A DNA stretch of 5,968 nucleotides from Syntrophomonas sp. UBA4807 (GTDB lineage Bacteria > Bacillota > Syntrophomonadia > Syntrophomonadales > Syntrophomonadaceae), in NCBI GenBank assembly GCA_002402575.1, contig DHGD01000026.1:1-5968 (forward strand). The letters are read 5' to 3'. How positions within the stretch are numbered: position 1 is the stretch's first letter; each line of letters begins with the position of its first letter. Below the pieces are notes generated by a model. The model was given only the letters and a program-made list of their open reading frames with translations. It was not told where the DNA came from and did no database searches. Of the stretch, positions 5,553 to 5,968 are shown in pieces. Position numbers and translations under genes: made by a program.

Positions 5553-5768
5553 GACTTCCGCGGTTCCACTCCTGTTGGGCTTTAATAGCCCCACTCTTCA
5601 TGCTAACGGTTTTCAACCGGGTATGCCTACTTCGGTTTCAACATACCTGCTCCAGGGTGCATATTCGAGCAACTTCTTACCGTAAAAGGCTCTCAGCCGG
5701 CGACCTTTTTTCTCTGGCGGCGATCGAGGCTCTACTTTTCCCATTCCTAGCATTTATAATTGTTATTG
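5523..5768 (-). promoter_or_regulatory. cysteine-specific T-box riboswitch leader of cysE-cysS
   Basis: A leader RNA that binds tRNA-Cys and allows read-through when the tRNA is uncharged. The stem I apical and bulge region carries GCCAGAGA and GGCTGAGAGCC (around 5710-5690). The specifier loop reads GAATATGCACC, with codon UGC (Cys) at 5661-5659. Stem II (GGTATG/CATACC, 5647-5620) overlaps an AACCG/CGGTT pairing (5637-5615), as expected for the stem II/IIA-B pseudoknot. Stem III is GGGCT/AGCCC (5591-5577). The T-box is GGAGTGGAACCGCGG (5572-5558). Its UGGA bulge pairs with a tRNA ending UCCA, and tRNA-Cys has the unusual U73. Codon and discriminator contact thus agree independently on cysteine. 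The terminator follows at once. The downstream genes make O-acetylserine and charge tRNA-Cys, which fits. Confidence 0.95.
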
Positions 5769-5773
5769 CCTAA

Positions 5774-5802
5774 ATTATATGCAGGTCTCAATTTTATGTC
5801 AA
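5774..5802 (-). promoter_or_regulatory. sigma-A promoter of the cysE T-box operon
   Basis: Perfect TTGACA (5802-5797) and perfect TATAAT (5779-5774) are 17 nt apart, predicting a start near 5766-5768, directly before T-box stem I. It begins 26 nt after the gltX stop codon. Such a strong promoter suits a gene set controlled by attenuation rather than by initiation. Confidence 0.93.
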
Positions 5803-5828
5803 CCGAAGTCCCCGAAATATGCCTTCCT

Positions 5829-5968
5829 CTATTTTCCTGCGAGCATAGAAAGGCTATTGCCTAACCGGCGCAAGGTTTCTTCCCGCCCCCACAAGGCAAT
5901 CAGGCTGGGCAGATCGGGTCCATGCACCTGGCCGCTTAAGGCGCACGGTTCTTTGACAGTTGAACAGG
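5829..5968 (-). CDS. gltX: glutamyl-tRNA synthetase, C-terminal end only (partial)
   Basis: The last 45 codons and the TAG stop of a gene that enters from the right edge; the first two bases of the visible part belong to a split codon. The peptide contains ALSGQVHGPDLP (residues 9-20 of the visible part) followed by LWGREETLRRLG. The HGPDL and LRRL pattern is the end of the anticodon-binding domain of bacterial GltX (typically ALTG-x-x-HGPDL...LGKE...L-RRL). Position agrees: gltX is directly upstream of cysE in Bacillus and many Clostridia. The catalytic HIGH and KMSKS motifs lie outside the window, so activity and tRNA specificity (discriminating or non-discriminating) cannot be judged. No clear terminator separates it from the cysE promoter, so some read-through into the T-box is possible. 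Confidence 0.85.
   Translation of the reverse strand, partial: CSTVKEPCALSGQVHGPDLPSLIALWGREETLRRLGNSLSMLAGK

Noticed and set aside
5328..5594. 88-codon minus-strand frame and an overlapping 112-codon plus-strand frame
   Set aside because: They cross the T-box terminator and the intron relic, which are structured RNAs; neither frame has a ribosome binding site or known domain, and no reverse transcriptase motif is present.
1..5968. CRISPR array, insertion sequence transposase or prophage genes
   Set aside because: No spaced direct repeats and no transposase or phage protein in any frame; the only mobile-element trace is the intron relic.

Overview
The window is a conserved chromosomal block from a Gram-positive, probably spore-forming Firmicute. 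The order gltX - cysE - cysS - mrnC - (thyX) - rlmB - sigH is the Bacillus/Clostridium order. A thyX inserted in the block, a SigH close to the Spo0H consensus and a tRNA-Thr after sigH point to the Clostridia, perhaps a Peptococcaceae-like lineage; this placement is inference. All genes read on the minus strand, so transcription runs from high to low coordinates.

Right end (5968-5803): the last 45 codons of gltX (glutamyl-tRNA synthetase). Positions 5802-5523: a perfect-consensus sigma-A promoter and a complete cysteine T-box leader. Its specifier is UGC, its T-box bulge is UGGA (matching the U73 discriminator of tRNA-Cys), and it ends in a strong terminator. Positions 5514-5214: between that terminator and the cysE ribosome binding site lies a 301-nt relic of a group IIC intron. 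It has the intron 5' end and part of domain I, then jumps to domains V and VI; the middle and the maturase gene are gone. This is the most unusual feature of the window.

Positions 5198-2563: cysE, cysS and mrnC are tightly packed. cysE overlaps cysS by 62 nt and cysS overlaps mrnC by 8 nt. CysE makes O-acetylserine for cysteine synthesis and CysS charges tRNA-Cys, so the T-box ties both to the supply of charged tRNA-Cys. CysS is about 50-60 residues longer than usual because its C-terminal small domain is duplicated. MrnC is Mini-RNase III, which matures 23S rRNA ends. Positions 2500-958: thyX (flavin-dependent thymidylate synthase, TTG start) and rlmB (23S rRNA 2'-O-methyltransferase).

Positions 897-150: sigH with its own sigma-A promoter. 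The promoter position shows that the true start is at 800, not at the upstream ATG at 869. Left end (149-1): a perfect 14-bp ParB-binding (parS) palindrome sits directly upstream of a consensus promoter that drives a tRNA-Thr(UGU) gene cut off by the window edge.

Genes not shown by the sequence to be functional partners share the region mainly through conserved synteny. The clear functional unit is T-box - cysE - cysS, with a relic intron in its 5' leader.
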